Source of the DNA: Flavobacteriaceae bacterium
GTDB taxonomy: Bacteria > Bacteroidota > Bacteroidia > Flavobacteriales > Flavobacteriaceae
Direction: 5' to 3'
Assembly: GCA_016649715.1 (NCBI GenBank)
Contig: JAENXC010000022.1
Coordinates: 1 to 51,154, forward strand
Length of the DNA stretch: 51,154 nt
Shown: positions 50,927 through 51,154 of the stretch, piece by piece
Position numbering within the stretch: the stretch's first letter is position 1
How the letters are laid out: every line of letters begins with the position of its first letter
Made by a program: the position numbers and the translations under genes
Notes under the pieces: generated by a model
Databases searched by the model: none
What the model saw: only the letters and a program-made list of their open reading frames with translations
What the model was told of the DNA's origin: nothing

Positions 50927-51154
50927 GATTAACTACGTTGAATCTTCGATTTCCTCCTTCGTCGGAATGACAAAATCGTATTCAGGTCTACTTGTCATTT
51001 CGACCAGAGGGAGAAATCCCATCAGAGTGAGTTTTCGAGTTTTGAATAGAGGCTGGAGACTCAGGTGGATGGGATTAACTACGTTGAATCTTCGATTTCC
51101 TCCTTCGTCGGAATGACAAATAGCCCGTGCGCAAGTGTGTGAGATTCCTCCTTC
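50907..51154. repeat. Dispersed repeat block, direct copies at 50927 and 51073
   Basis: A 48-bp sequence (50927-50974) recurs exactly at 51073-51120, starting GATTAACTACGTTGAATCTT and ending CGGAATGACAAA. Between them a related GTCATTTCGACCAGAGGGAG unit appears inverted. CCCGTGCGCAAG occurs at 50908 and again near 51123. These GTCATTCCGAC-type repeats are common in flavobacterial genomes. They overlap the methyltransferase stop and run off the edge. Confidence 0.85.

Overview
The window reads as chromosomal DNA of a Bacteroidota bacterium, most likely a member of the Flavobacteriaceae. The reasons are secreted proteins ending in type IX secretion (T9SS) sorting domains, several TAnnTTTG promoter boxes of the Bacteroidota type, low GC, weak Shine-Dalgarno signals, bacillithiol synthesis (bshC), and families typical of the phylum (DUF6150, DUF6266, FISUMP-domain proteins, DUF2683/YoeB modules). 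I do not assign a genus.

Region by region. 1-6.3 kb: a partial gene at the left edge, a DUF2254 membrane protein, sucC, lysA, a CrtISO/RetSat-like FAD oxidoreductase and a cold-shock protein. 6.3-8.1 kb: an IS1182-like element whose transposase is split by one in-frame TAG. 8.1-17.7 kb: a T9SS-sorted protein, then minus-strand housekeeping genes (mnmA, an S8 peptidase, a nitronate monooxygenase-like flavoprotein, a MORN-repeat protein, yidC, pyrG). 17.8-21.8 kb: lineage-specific envelope genes: a DUF6150 repeat protein, two FISUMP lipoproteins with a uracil-DNA-glycosylase-fold protein between them, and a Kelch/transmembrane/cytoplasmic-domain protein. 21.9-29.5 kb: a minus-strand run from guaA through a LysM/PBP1-like lipoprotein, OsmC, DUF922, DUF3820 and a spermidine-synthase-like protein, then a DUF2683/YoeB toxin-antitoxin pair and bshC. 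29.7-33.2 kb: an M14 carboxypeptidase followed by a nucleotidyltransferase cassette that is bracketed by a 132-bp duplicate of the peptidase gene's 3' end.

33-45 kb is the accessory region. It holds a VIT-type transporter, two YceI proteins, a decayed OsmC, a decayed peroxiredoxin, a frameshifted porin-like protein, an alcohol dehydrogenase, another degenerate M14 C-terminal remnant, a DoxX / 37-aa metallothionein-like / SigZ cluster, a 298-bp MITE with a perfect 8-bp target duplication, a DsbA/SpxH-like thiol protein, an HxlR regulator with an early stop, and a catalase. The common theme is thiol and oxidative-stress chemistry, with heavy gene decay. 45-51 kb: HutD, DedA, two orphan hypotheticals, a divergent PiT-type permease, a truncated DUF6266 gene, an unusual 190-bp tract of 10-bp-phased TG steps next to four 11-bp iteron-like repeats, a methyltransferase and dispersed repeats at the right edge.

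The signals I rate highest are the helically phased decamer tract (49261-49450), the MITE (41579-41876), the DoxX/metallothionein-like/SigZ cluster (40027-41438) and the repeated M14 3' ends that bracket accessory DNA (32043, 33075 and 39883).
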